Below are positions 1-8,621 of a stretch of 44,524 nucleotides of DNA, piece after piece; positions within the stretch are counted from its first letter, which is position 1; each line of letters opens with the position of its first letter. Origin of the DNA: an uncultured Pseudomonadota bacterium (GTDB lineage Bacteria; Pseudomonadota; Gammaproteobacteria; Enterobacterales; Succinivibrionaceae); NCBI GenBank assembly GCA_900315145.1, contig OMYE01000007.1:1-44524 (forward strand), written 5' to 3'. The notes under the pieces were generated by a model. That model was not told the DNA's origin. It did not search any database and was given only the letters and a program-made list of their open reading frames with translations. Both the position numbers and the translations under genes were made by a program.

Positions 1-63
1 GATACCTAAAATAACGATAACAACAACCAATTCGATCAATGTAAAACCAGACTGTCTTTTCAT
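1..63 (-). CDS. Type IV pilin-like protein, N-terminus only (runs off window)
   Basis: The complement reads MKRQSGFTLIELVVVIVILG, then leaves the window. This is the classic class III signal of type IV pilins and type II secretion pseudopilins: a short basic leader ending in Gly, processing before Phe (G/FTLIE) with the invariant Glu at mature position 5, then a hydrophobic helix. Such proteins are cleaved and N-methylated by prepilin peptidase and assembled into a pilus or pseudopilus at the inner membrane. The ATG at 63-61 is preceded by a good ribosome binding site (GAGAGGA, about 7 bases away). Only 21 codons are visible, so major pilin, minor pilin and pseudopilin cannot be told apart. 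Confidence 0.75.
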   Translation of the reverse strand, partial: MKRQSGFTLIELVVVIVILGI

Positions 64-585
64 AAACTATTCCTCTCTCAGAGTCATTATAAATTATCAG
101 AACATCCTTGCTCTTTAAAGCTTTTAACTCTATATAGCTCAAACTCTATATAGCTCATGCTCTGTATTAAATATTAACAACGACTTTATGTATTTAAAAA
201 GCAAAAATAATATAAAATAGTTTTGCATCACATTTTTCTGAATATTATACGCTAAAAGTTTTAACTTGTTAGCAAATATATTCGTCATAAAAACTGATTA
301 TTAATAAATAATCAGGCGTTTTGTCCAAATGTCGGGATAAATCCATGGTGGTGCCGACAACATACCGTATTTTTAGTATTTTTCTATTTATAAGCTTTAT
401 ATAATCGCAATTTTTTCTTATAGATATCTAGTTTTTAAAAGCATTTTCATCGCCGAACGAGTAGAAACAGAGATAGAGATAGAAATAGAGATTAAGATAA
501 AAACATAAGTAAAGGATGGTTCATGTTCCTTACTGCATCCAGAAGGTTGAATTCTACGGATTCAGCCTCTTAAAACCTGCTTTAA
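64..585. other. Intergenic region with a hexamer repeat
   Basis: No gene is supported here. The stretch is A/T-rich and contains the upstream region of the pilin-like gene. Positions 471-500 hold five imperfect 6-base units of the form AGATAG/AAATAG/AGATAA. The rest shows nothing recognisable. Confidence 0.5.
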
Positions 586-614
586 TCAAAAGGCAGCCCT
601 TATTAAGGCTGCCT
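586..614 (-). terminator. Rho-independent terminator of fadD
   Basis: An 8-bp stem (AGGCAGCC at 591-598 with GGCTGCCT at 607-614) lies about 40 bases after the shifted-frame stop of fadD. On the minus strand it is followed by a short T-rich stretch (TTTTGATT). Confidence 0.75.
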
Positions 615-655
615 GACTCATAATCCAGAAAAACAGGAATGTATTTTACTGAATC

Positions 656-2417
656 CTACTTATCTCCGGAATTGTCGGAATTCTGTACCGTCTGGCTTTC
701 AGAAGACTCTCCGGCTTTGGATTCACCTTCTGTTCTGTCGCTGTACGGATCGAGCCCGAGCTTACGGTACTCAATTTCTCTGAGAGTTCTTCTCATAATC
801 TTTCCGACATTGGTTTTAGGCAGGGAATCCTTAAACTCGATGTATTTCGGTACCTTATATGCAGTAAGATGCTTACGGCTTATTCTTACGAACGATAAAG
901 ACCTTTACCGATTCTCCGCTATGCTTACTAGGAACACCTATGGCGGCTACCTCCAGGACATTAGGATGAAGCATAATCACATCTTCAATCTCTGACGGAT
1001 ATACATTGAAACCGGAAACCAGTATAAGATCCTTCTTTCGGTCAACAAGTCTGATATAGCCTTTATCGTTGGCCCAGCATGCCACATCACCGGTTCTGAG
1101 ATACTCACCCCAGAATACCTTCTGGGTGGCAACCTCTCTGCCGTAGTAACCGCGCATTACCTGAGGTCCTTTAACCAAGAGTTCCCCCGGCACGCCGACC
1201 TCGGTAATTATACGTCCCTGTTCATCACGGATTAAAACTTCGGTGGAAGGCACAGGTATGCCGATGGTTCCGGTATATCCGTCCACATTGTACGGGCATA
1301 CCGCAACAAGAGGAGAGCACTCCGTAAGACCATACCCCTCAAGGATATGCATGGCGGTATGGGTAAACCAGGCGTTTTCAACCCCCTTCTGAACAGAGGT
1401 TCCCCCGCCGATGGTAAGTTTCAGTTTTGACAAAGGAAGATTACAGAACTCTTCATTATTAATCAGTGCATTAAACAGCGTATTCACCCCGGTAATAATC
1501 GTGGCATCATACTTTTTGAGTTCATTAACAAAGGATTTGATATTTCTGGCATCAGGAATCAGAAGCGATGCCGCCCCGATTCTGGTGGTAAACAGGCAGT
1601 TGATACACAGGGCAAAAACATGATAGAGCGGAATAGCCGTAACTACGAGCTCCTCCCCTTCGGTAAGTTTTGTATGGTACATTCCCCATGCCTGCTCAAC
1701 GTTAGCCAGCATGTTACGATGCGTAAGCATAGCTCCCTTTGCCACACCGGTTGTACCTCCGGTATACTGCAGGAATACAAGATCATCAGGAGAAATAATA
1801 GGTCTGGTATAAGGATAGTTTTCCCCCTCCCTCATAACCTGCTTGTATGTTATAGCTTCCGGAATGTTAAATCTTGGTACAGCGCGCTTTATATACTTGA
1901 GAGCCCAGTTAATAAAGTAACCTTTCAGGGCACTGCATTCATCACCGATTGAGGTAATCACCACATGCTCAATGGTCTTGGTCTCTACCAGAGCCTTCTG
2001 CAGAGTATGGGCAAAATTAGAAATTACTATGATTATTCTGGCTTCAGAATCATTAAGCTGATGAACCAGTTCCCTGGGAGTATACATCGGATTTACATTA
2101 ACGGCCACGGCGCCTGTCAGCAGAATACCGTATAGCGCAACCGGATACTGAATAATGTTAGGCAGCATCAGTGCCACATGATCCCCTGCCTTGACATGCA
2201 GAACACACTGCAGATAGGCGGCAAAGCATCTTGCCTTATGATCCAGCTCCTCATATGTAAGCGTCGTTCCCAGACAGTGTAAAGCCGGGCGTTCCCTGAA
2301 CTTTTCACATGAGAATTCAAACATGTCCACCAGGGAACCGAATAAAGTTGTATCCACCTCCGGCTGAACATCTTCCGGATAGGAAGTCAGCCATGGCTTT
2401 TCATTGTGCTGCACCAT
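656..2417 (-). pseudogene. fadD: Long-chain acyl-CoA synthetase FadD, frameshifted near the 3' end
   Basis: The first frame (2417-873, 514 residues) matches FadD: the P-loop-like YTGGTTGVAKGAMLTH, YGLTECSPLV, and EYLRTGD followed by VDRKKDLILVSGFNVYP. It stops with TAA at 875-873 right after [11 protein letters not shown]. The missing end continues in another frame from about 885 to the TAG at 658-656, reading [20 protein letters not shown] then [12 protein letters not shown] and a hydrophilic tail. Compared with E. coli FadD, about 12-13 residues between the two pieces are absent, so the lesion looks like a deletion of roughly 34-37 bases, not a single-base slip. The truncated product would lack the C-terminal lysine (NVGK-I) that the acyl-adenylate family needs for catalysis. 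The start has a good site (AAGGTGG, 7 bases upstream). FadD activates fatty acids at the inner membrane. Either the gene is recently inactivated or the assembly is wrong here. Confidence 0.85.
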
Positions 2418-2543
2418 AATAAAACCACCTTATCCGTCCATTATAAGACTAAAAGTCCGTTAAACCGCTAAATAGTCCGGAATACACGTATAAAAAATGC
2501 GAAACATCTCTATTTATCGATCAGTAACACGGCCACGATACTG

Positions 2544-3380
2544 TTAAAAAATGAAACCGTTTCGCTTAAAATTATCAATAATGGTTTTAGTAAGTGAGAT
2601 AGTAGAATCCACGTCATTTAATTCATGGCGTTCCACCCAGAGAGCTTCCGCAAGTTCGTTTTCATCACGTTTAATAACAGCATCACCGTCAACTCTGGCC
2701 ATGAATCCGAAAAGTATATTACTGTCAAGTCCCCAGGGCTGAGAACCGCAGTACCGCAGATCCTTAATCCTGAGCCCCACCTCCTCCATAGCCTCCCGGT
2801 GTGCTGTCTGCTCAGGTGTTTCCCCTATTTCGCAGAATCCGGCGATAAGAGCCAGTCCCCGGTATGGTCTGTCACGGTATCTTGTAACCAGAATTCTTTC
2901 CCCGTCGGTAATACCGACAATAACCGCCGGAGCGATTTTCGGGTAAATGATATTACCGCACTCGGGACACACCAGAGCTCTCTCGGTGGTTGAATGAACT
3001 GTTTCAGAACCGCATCTGCCGCAGAACCGGTTATTTAAATACCAGTTGAAAAGATGATAGGCGGTAAAGCCGGCAAAGCAGGTTATCCGGGGATTATCGG
3101 AACGGAGTACGGAATTATGCTGCCAGGAAAAGCCATCAAGATGAACCGCCCCGGTATCGCCCAGGTAGAGATAATAGGCTCTGGAGTCTATGGTAAAAAG
3201 ATACTGCAGTCTTCTTTTATCAAAGGAAGTGACCTGAGGAAGCATCAGAGGGGTATCTGCGCCGTTACCTCTGATATAGACCTCACGTCCCTGAAAGACC
3301 AGTACGTAATCCCCGTCCTCCGGCTCTCTTTTAAGTGTAAACTCGTTTCTAAAAACATGTTCACCGATATCCTGAATCAT
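2544..3380 (-). CDS. nudC: NAD+/NADH diphosphatase NudC (RNA de-NADding Nudix enzyme)
   Basis: The 278-residue protein has the NudC layout: an N-terminal domain, a four-cysteine zinc site (C120, C123, C138, C141), and a Nudix domain with a complete box from G181 to G202 (GFCEIGE, then REAMEEVG). The NudC-specific SQPW motif follows at 213-216. In the family this enzyme splits NADH into NMNH and AMP and removes NAD caps from RNA. All catalytic glutamates of the box are present. The start ATG has GGAG six bases upstream. The gene lies 85 bases after pabA on the same strand with no terminator between them, so it may be co-transcribed with the folate genes. Length is close to the usual 257-280. 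Confidence 0.95.
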   Translation of the reverse strand: MIQDIGEHVFRNEFTLKREPEDGDYVLVFQGREVYIRGNGADTPLMLPQVTSFDKRRLQYLFTIDSRAYYLYLGDTGAVHLDGFSWQHNSVLRSDNPRITCFAGFTAYHLFNWYLNNRFCGRCGSETVHSTTERALVCPECGNIIYPKIAPAVIVGITDGERILVTRYRDRPYRGLALIAGFCEIGETPEQTAHREAMEEVGLRIKDLRYCGSQPWGLDSNILFGFMARVDGDAVIKRDENELAEALWVERHELNDVDSTISLTKTIIDNFKRNGFIF

Positions 3381-3465
3381 ATTAAACTCCGTTATTTCAG
3401 TGTAACAACTGCTGCCGGTTAAGAATCACCGTCCACAAAGAAGGATGTCCGCCGTCTAAACATAG

Positions 3466-4065
3466 TCAGGCCGTGCAGCTGATAAAATTCCTGAATATAT
3501 CCATTCCCTGCTCTGTAAGGTAGGCTTCAGGATGGAACTGCACCCCGTATATATCCTTACCGCGAATTTTCAGTGCCATGGGAAGATGCTCCTCTGTCCA
3601 TGCGGTTATGTCAATTATATCAGTAGGACTGTCCACTACAAGGGAATGATATCTGGTGGCACTGAATCCCTGCCTCATTCCCCGGAACAGAGGAAAATCC
3701 GGCTTAAAATAAATAGCGGAGTTTTTACCATGGCATGGTTCCGGAGCTCTAATAATGCCGGCTCCGAAATATCTGGCAATACACTGCATGCCCAGGCATA
3801 CACCTAAAATAGGCATTCTGTCCTTATAGAAGTCAAGCACCTGCATGCTGACACCAGAGTTTTCGGGGGTTCCCCAGCCCGGAGAGATAATGATTCTGCT
3901 AAAGGAAAGCTTATTAATCTCATTAAGAGAAAGTTCATCGTTTTTAATTACCAGCGGACTTACACCGATTATTTTAAGATACTGGACGATGTTATATGTA
4001 AATGAATCATAATTATCTATTACCAGAATACTGTTTTCACCGCTCTGTTCATTTAAATCACGCAT
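3466..4065 (-). CDS. pabA: Aminodeoxychorismate/anthranilate synthase glutaminase subunit (PabA/TrpG family)
   Basis: A class I glutamine amidotransferase of 199 residues with the full catalytic triad: nucleophile C90 in GVCLGMQ, H178 and E180 in QFHPEA. It releases ammonia from glutamine and passes it to the chorismate-using partner. The start chosen is the ATG at 4065-4063 (MRDLNEQ), which overlaps the pabB stop (TGA at 4060-4058) by 8 bases; an upstream ATG at 4086 would add seven residues. Overlap with a pabB-pabC fusion and absence of any trp gene argue for p-aminobenzoate (folate) synthesis. A shared role in tryptophan synthesis cannot be excluded, because PabA and TrpG are very similar. 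Confidence 0.9.
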   Translation of the reverse strand: MRDLNEQSGENSILVIDNYDSFTYNIVQYLKIIGVSPLVIKNDELSLNEINKLSFSRIIISPGWGTPENSGVSMQVLDFYKDRMPILGVCLGMQCIARYFGAGIIRAPEPCHGKNSAIYFKPDFPLFRGMRQGFSATRYHSLVVDSPTDIIDITAWTEEHLPMALKIRGKDIYGVQFHPEAYLTEQGMDIFRNFISCTA

Positions 4066-5686
4066 CTTCAGTAAGCTCCACTTCAAACATTCCTCTTACG
4101 GAATTCATACAGAAGACTCTGTCTGCAGTCCGCAGATCCTTTGGATAAAGCACCTTCTCCCTGATTTTTCGCGCATCAAGAAGTTTACGCCGCATCACCC
4201 CGTTTAGCAGTCCGCAGGATACCGGCGGAGTATAAATAACCCCGTCAATCTCGGCAGCAACATTGGTATACGTTCCTTCCGTGATTTCACCACGTTCATT
4301 AACTCTAATTTCCTCAAAAGTATCCTTAGCAAACGGAGATCTTATGGTTGTCTTATGGTAGAGGAATGGATTGGCCGAATTTACCTTCCCTTTTAAACAG
4401 ACTTTAGGTCTTACGGCCGGTGCCGGGATGTTTCTGGTGGTTACGTCATAACGGCCGTCCCTTGAGAGTTCTATTCTGGTAACTATCCCTTCAGGAAATA
4501 CAAAGGAGTCAAGCTCAGGATTCCAGGTAAAGCCCAGCATAGCAGCGGAATTTTTCAGTCGCAGAATATGCATTCCGGAATCACCGGTACCTGTCTCTAT
4601 GAGGGAGTAGTCAGTCTGCAGAAATTTAGTTTTGGTAAGTGTTTCCTGCCATTCCCCTTCAGGGGTGGAATCATAGGTTACCGCGCCTCCGGCCCAGTAC
4701 GTATAAAAGCTTTCATCCGCCCTTCTCTGCAGAATTCTTATAGGCACGGAGAAAATCATTTCATCCCCGTGGAGATACCCGATAGCACCGCAGTATACCC
4801 CGCGATCTGCCGCCTCCACTTCAGAAATAACCCTCATAGTCGAAAGCTTCGGCGCTCCTGTTATGGAACCGCACGGATAAATCGCCTTAACAATGTCGTA
4901 AAGAGACACATCTTCCCGCATTTTTGCGGATATCTCGGAGGTCATCTGAAATAAAGTCGGATGCTCCTCGACAGCAAAAAGCCTGTCCACCTTTACCGTG
5001 CCGTCTTTAGCAATGACACTTAAATCATTGCGCAGAAGGTCTACTATCATGATATTTTCCGCCCGGTTTTTCGGGTCACTGCTTAAAAAAAGGCGGTTAG
5101 CCTCATCCTCCTCAGGAGTAGCCCCTCGTCTGATGGTTCCCTTCATCGGTCTCGTGGTAATACTGTTTCCCTTTACCTGAAAAAAGAGTTCAGGAGAAAA
5201 TGACAGAATGGTTTCATAGCTGTTCTTAATGAAGGCATTATACGGAGTTTCCTGTCTGGTAAGGAAATGGCGGTAAAGCTCCATATCAGTGGCGCCGGTC
5301 TCAACCCGTGAAGGATAGGTATAATTCACCTCATAGGTATTGCCTGCGGCAATCTGCTCCTTTATAAAGGCTATACTGCGGTAGTAATTCTCTCTGGTTA
5401 TCAGCGGCTTTATCACCGTTCCCACCGGCATACCGCTCTCACTGCCGTCATACTCAGGGGTGGCTGAAAGATCAATATCCCGGTATCCGGCATAAGCCTC
5501 AAAAAATATTAAAGGCAGACCTTTTTCATCAGCTCTGCCTAAATCATAGCGCATATAACCGACAAGATAGAGCCCCAGATTCCTGAGTTCCTCTATCCTG
5601 TCCAGTCCCTGCCGTATTTTCTCAGGGGTAAATACGGCTACAGTCTCAACAGGATTTATGAATTCTTTTTTTGAATATATTTGCAT
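4058..5686 (-). CDS. pabB: Fused aminodeoxychorismate synthase component I / aminodeoxychorismate lyase (PabB-PabC)
   Basis: The 542-residue protein joins two enzymes. Residues about 90-355 are a chorismate-binding domain with RPMKGTIRRG (179-188), ENIMIVDLLRND (210-221) and PCGSITGAPK (271-280), typical of PabB. Residues about 370-542 are a class IV aminotransferase-fold domain with the PLP lysine K445 in YHKTTIR, EITEGTYTNV (467-476) and CGLLNGVMRR (491-500), typical of PabC. Together with PabA the protein should convert chorismate to aminodeoxychorismate and then to p-aminobenzoate plus pyruvate. The N-terminus is short, as in other fused forms. No clear Shine-Dalgarno sequence precedes the ATG. 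The 223-base leader (5687-5909) is unusually C/G-rich for this window and contains the inverted repeat TGTCCT/AGGACA at 5767-5782. Confidence 0.9.
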   Translation of the reverse strand: MQIYSKKEFINPVETVAVFTPEKIRQGLDRIEELRNLGLYLVGYMRYDLGRADEKGLPLIFFEAYAGYRDIDLSATPEYDGSESGMPVGTVIKPLITRENYYRSIAFIKEQIAAGNTYEVNYTYPSRVETGATDMELYRHFLTRQETPYNAFIKNSYETILSFSPELFFQVKGNSITTRPMKGTIRRGATPEEDEANRLFLSSDPKNRAENIMIVDLLRNDLSVIAKDGTVKVDRLFAVEEHPTLFQMTSEISAKMREDVSLYDIVKAIYPCGSITGAPKLSTMRVISEVEAADRGVYCGAIGYLHGDEMIFSVPIRILQRRADESFYTYWAGGAVTYDSTPEGEWQETLTKTKFLQTDYSLIETGTGDSGMHILRLKNSAAMLGFTWNPELDSFVFPEGIVTRIELSRDGRYDVTTRNIPAPAVRPKVCLKGKVNSANPFLYHKTTIRSPFAKDTFEEIRVNERGEITEGTYTNVAAEIDGVIYTPPVSCGLLNGVMRRKLLDARKIREKVLYPKDLRTADRVFCMNSVRGMFEVELTEDA

Positions 5687-5909
5687 TATTTGATAATTCT
5701 ATGAATAGCCGATAACAGATGATTCTGATTTTTTCCGGGGGGCTTTTTTTTCGACAAGTTCTGCAATGTCCTCATCAGGACAGCTGACTCCTCCGACTCC
5801 CGCCCGGACCGGGTCATTTTACTCCATTCCATACAAAGATGGTAGCTATGCGGCTTAGCTGACAGAGATGAAACAGCTAAAGGTAGAACGGGATTGTAGT
5901 CCGACAGGA

Positions 5910-6491
5910 TTACGATCCGGTAAAAAAACCGGCTCCGGATGATTCCAGCTCCAGAAGCTTTATTTTTCTTAAAGTTCCCCCGGCGTAGCCCTTCAATGAA
6001 CCGTCAGCGCCGGTCACCCGGTGACACGGAATAATGAGAAGCACCGGATTATGACTGAGTGCCTGTCCTACCGCCCGGGCTGAAACCCGGGAAACATTAA
6101 GACTGGCAGCCACCCGGCAGGCGACCTCGCCGTAGGTTACGGTATGACCGTAGGGAATTGCGGAAACGGTTCTTAATACCAGTTTCCGGAACTCCGGTAC
6201 ATCAAGCCTGACCGGCGGAGTAAAATCAGGTTTTTCGCCGTTAAAGTAGAGCCGGAGCCATCTGGCTGTCTCTCTGAAAACCGGAAGCTCCAGTCCGGAT
6301 AAAGTCAGGTTCTGAGATGAAAACAAGGATAAAGGTAAAGGAAGAGGTAAACGCGAAGAAGAAATCGATGATAAAGATGTTTCTTTTCCGGTAAAATCCG
6401 CACCGTCGTCAAACCTGAGTCTCATGAGATACTCTCCGTCACTCAGCATGGAGATCATTCCCAATGGAGATGAATACCGATATATAAACAC
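5910..6491 (-). CDS. ogt: Methylated-DNA-[protein]-cysteine S-methyltransferase
   Basis: The 193-residue protein carries the alkyl-acceptor motif PCHRV (155-159, acceptor C156), preceded by IPYGHTVTYGEVA (112-124) and followed by GYAGG (168-172). This is the O6-alkylguanine DNA methyltransferase signature; the protein repairs O6-methylguanine by a single-use transfer to cysteine. There is no Ada-type zinc or AraC domain, so it is the stand-alone Ogt type. The start is GTG at 6491 with AAGG about 7 bases upstream. Residues about 38-58 are a low-complexity stretch (SSISSSRLPLPLPLSLFSS) in the non-catalytic N-terminal domain, encoded by repeat-like A/G-rich DNA (plus strand), and probably a recent expansion. 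The gene follows the transglycosylase gene by 38 bases. Confidence 0.92.
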   Translation of the reverse strand: MFIYRYSSPLGMISMLSDGEYLMRLRFDDGADFTGKETSLSSISSSRLPLPLPLSLFSSQNLTLSGLELPVFRETARWLRLYFNGEKPDFTPPVRLDVPEFRKLVLRTVSAIPYGHTVTYGEVACRVAASLNVSRVSARAVGQALSHNPVLLIIPCHRVTGADGSLKGYAGGTLRKIKLLELESSGAGFFTGS

Positions 6492-6529
6492 CTTACACCT
6501 TCAGCATTATCCGGTTGAACTACCGGACA

Positions 6530-7087
6530 TTACCGGCACATGGAGGCAACATTTTCATTAAGGCGTCCCCAGGCATCCCTTATCAGATTGACGTATTTGT
6601 CATGGATATTACTGTTTGCCGAACGTTTGTAATGATAGTTACCGACACCGAGCCAGATATCACCGTCAGCCTTTTCAATCTCCCGGCGGATGAGATACCC
6701 CATAGCCCAGATATTACGGCACGGATTATTCTTCATATCATCCTTATCCAGATCAAAACGGCTTATCTCCCCCAGTCTCACATCATTTATCTGAGCCGGA
6801 CCGCAGTCCTCGGTACCGTTATTGTTGGTCATGCAGTTGCCGTTTACATCACCTCTTTCCACATAAAGGATGGAGTACAGCAGCTCCTCAGGAAGCTCAA
6901 ACTGCATGGCGGTCCACTGCACACAGTGGCTGTATGGCTTGTAGCGTTTCATTATCTTTACGTTATAGGCAAAATCCCGCCAGTGTCCCTGACACTTTTT
7001 TTCGGAAGCAGCTTCTGCAGACACCGTAAAGCCTGCTGTCAGCATAAACGCCAGCACGGCGGAAAGCATAAATTTAAATTTCTTCAT
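6530..7087 (-). CDS. Exported VirB1-like lytic transglycosylase
   Basis: A 185-residue protein with a Sec signal peptide (basic MKKFKF, hydrophobic core, likely cleavage after AEAA near residue 27). The mature part resembles the SLT/VirB1 group: catalytic Glu probably E77 in YSILYVERGD, then GPAQIND (96-102), a PCRNIWAMGYLI segment (122-133) and VGNYH (148-152). These enzymes cut peptidoglycan glycan strands and often open the wall for secretion or conjugation machines. Four or five cysteines (C32, C55, C85, C95, C123) suggest disulfides. It is the last gene of the exported cluster, 79 bases after the first DotH-like gene, which supports a role in fitting that assembly through the wall. A clear ribosome binding site is not visible. 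Confidence 0.8.
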   Translation of the reverse strand: MKKFKFMLSAVLAFMLTAGFTVSAEAASEKKCQGHWRDFAYNVKIMKRYKPYSHCVQWTAMQFELPEELLYSILYVERGDVNGNCMTNNNGTEDCGPAQINDVRLGEISRFDLDKDDMKNNPCRNIWAMGYLIRREIEKADGDIWLGVGNYHYKRSANSNIHDKYVNLIRDAWGRLNENVASMCR

Positions 7088-7166
7088 TTTATTCTACGAA
7101 ACAGTCTGTCACCTGGAAAAAAATACCTTCTCTGCAGGATTACCTGCATACAGTATAAACCTCCGC

Positions 7167-8261
7167 CTATTTTGCCTGAGTTGCCTCCGGCACCTGGGAA
7201 TTCCCCGCTGGATCCTTCATATCCGGAACCTGGGAATTATCAGCTTTATCCTTCACATCAGTCTCAGAGGGACTACCTGCCGTATCCTTCTCATCCGTAT
7301 CCGTCGAATTCACGGCATCATAGAGACTGTCAGCCACACTTCGGAGATCGTCATCAGCTACAGCTATCACCATAAGAGCTTTCTGCTTCAACGGATAGGC
7401 GCCGATACCGGCATCAGGATTAACCACGTGCTCATCCGCACCGATATCAGCGGAATTTCCTGAAGCCAGGATATCATCTGTCTCCAGAGTCTCAGCCTCT
7501 ACTGACTGATTATCCACGATACGTCTGGTGGTTCTTGCCTTAGCTGATTTAGTAATATTGGTTATTCCCTGCACGGAGGTGGAATTATTAAGCGGGGACT
7601 TATACGGAACAACCACTGCCCACTCATAAATATTCGGTCTGTATTCATCATTCTTGCTGACAATAAATGACAGAGGCTCGTTTTCCCGGCCTTTAAGGTA
7701 AACCTTGATATTGGCCATGTTAATCTGACGGGAATCCGGCAGAATTCTCACACTGTCATGATGCTTGTTCATCTGCACCCTGAACCCGTTATTAGAACAC
7801 TCCACCCTGCTTAACGGCCAGCTCACGTCTCCGCCGTCCTTGATTCGGAATACCAGTGATGCATTGTCATAAAGCTTGAACATTCTTCCCTGACTGTATA
7901 TGAACTTATCACGGATAACCGTTCTGGCGGATTTTGCCGGGGCATCACCGGTATCGGTATACACGGTTCCCGGAGAAACCGAGCCGTCATTGCCGACGCT
8001 TCCGGGAACCGTACCGTCAGTTACCGTAACAGTTGTTCCGTCCTTGCGGTGTACCCGCATCTGCGGCGGATTGCGTTCCATATCATCTCTGATATTCTGT
8101 TCAAGAATCTGCTGTTTGGTTCTGTAGCCGGTGAGATTGTCACCCAGTTCCGGAGGTGGAATAGGAGCAGTAAAATCCTCAGCCATACTCTGGGTCATCA
8201 GCATGAGCTCTGCGGTTAACAAAACAAAAACCGGAGAAAACTTAAAAAATGAAGAATTCAT
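7167..8261 (-). CDS. Exported DotH/IcmK-like protein (larger paralogue)
   Basis: A 364-residue exported protein starting at the ATG at 8261 (a TTG three codons upstream is possible). The signal peptide ends near QSMA-EDF. The mature N-terminus has IPPPELGDNLTGYRT, shared with the protein at 8622-9164. Residues about 120-220 resemble the beta domain of DotH/IcmK (TraN of IncI plasmids): a strand ending in ASLVFRIKDG, then SWPLSRVECSNNGFRVQM, SVRILPDS and INMANIKVYLKG followed by PLSFIV, matching the pattern of IcmK in order and spacing. In type IVB secretion systems this protein belongs to the outer-membrane core. The last 40 residues are a degenerate D-x-K-D-x-A-x-N/S repeat. The assignment rests on pattern comparison by eye and needs a profile search. 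Confidence 0.5.
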   Translation of the reverse strand: MNSSFFKFSPVFVLLTAELMLMTQSMAEDFTAPIPPPELGDNLTGYRTKQQILEQNIRDDMERNPPQMRVHRKDGTTVTVTDGTVPGSVGNDGSVSPGTVYTDTGDAPAKSARTVIRDKFIYSQGRMFKLYDNASLVFRIKDGGDVSWPLSRVECSNNGFRVQMNKHHDSVRILPDSRQINMANIKVYLKGRENEPLSFIVSKNDEYRPNIYEWAVVVPYKSPLNNSTSVQGITNITKSAKARTTRRIVDNQSVEAETLETDDILASGNSADIGADEHVVNPDAGIGAYPLKQKALMVIAVADDDLRSVADSLYDAVNSTDTDEKDTAGSPSETDVKDKADNSQVPDMKDPAGNSQVPEATQAK

Positions 8262-8621
8262 AACTAGCAACGTATTTCAGAGTTAATAAAAGTCCACCGT
8301 TTATCTTCTCAAATCCGGCATCCGGTACCCGCAGGCACCACAAAGTGAATCTGAAAAGAAATGCCGGTTTTGGCAGCTAAAAAGTATATTCTGTTAAAGA
8401 ATGTTTTACTCAGGGCATATCTTTTTCAAAACAGCAATAATAAACTGTTTTTTATTTAGAATATTTGAACTCTGAATCATAACACTCTTTACACGGTTAT
8501 TCAAACATGACGCATCAGACCGTACCATGCAATAAAAACTCAGTTCCGGTATTTATATTAATGGCATTTAGCTAATAAGGGATAGCATAAAAAGATTAGA
8601 GTATTTCAAACACCTCGGTTA
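8262..8621. other. Intergenic region between the two DotH-like genes
   Basis: About 360 A/T-rich bases with no supported gene. It presumably contains the leader of the gene at 7167-8261. No terminator hairpin with a T-run is apparent. Confidence 0.4.

Noticed and set aside
639-995. A plus-strand frame over the 3' end of fadD
   Set aside because: It is the reverse of the shifted FadD C-terminus, which explains the sequence far better.
5744-5778. On the minus strand CTGATGAG followed by GACA...TGTC and GAAA resembles a hammerhead ribozyme core upstream of pabB
   Set aside because: There is an extra unpaired G before stem II, and the sequence after GAAA is an A-run with no partner for stem III or a cleavage triplet in place. 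Chance is more likely.
6515-7375. A 286-residue plus-strand open frame
   Set aside because: It lies opposite the transglycosylase and the DotH-like tail; its proline-rich end is the reverse reading of the coding repeats of that tail. Those minus-strand genes have signal peptides and known motifs.
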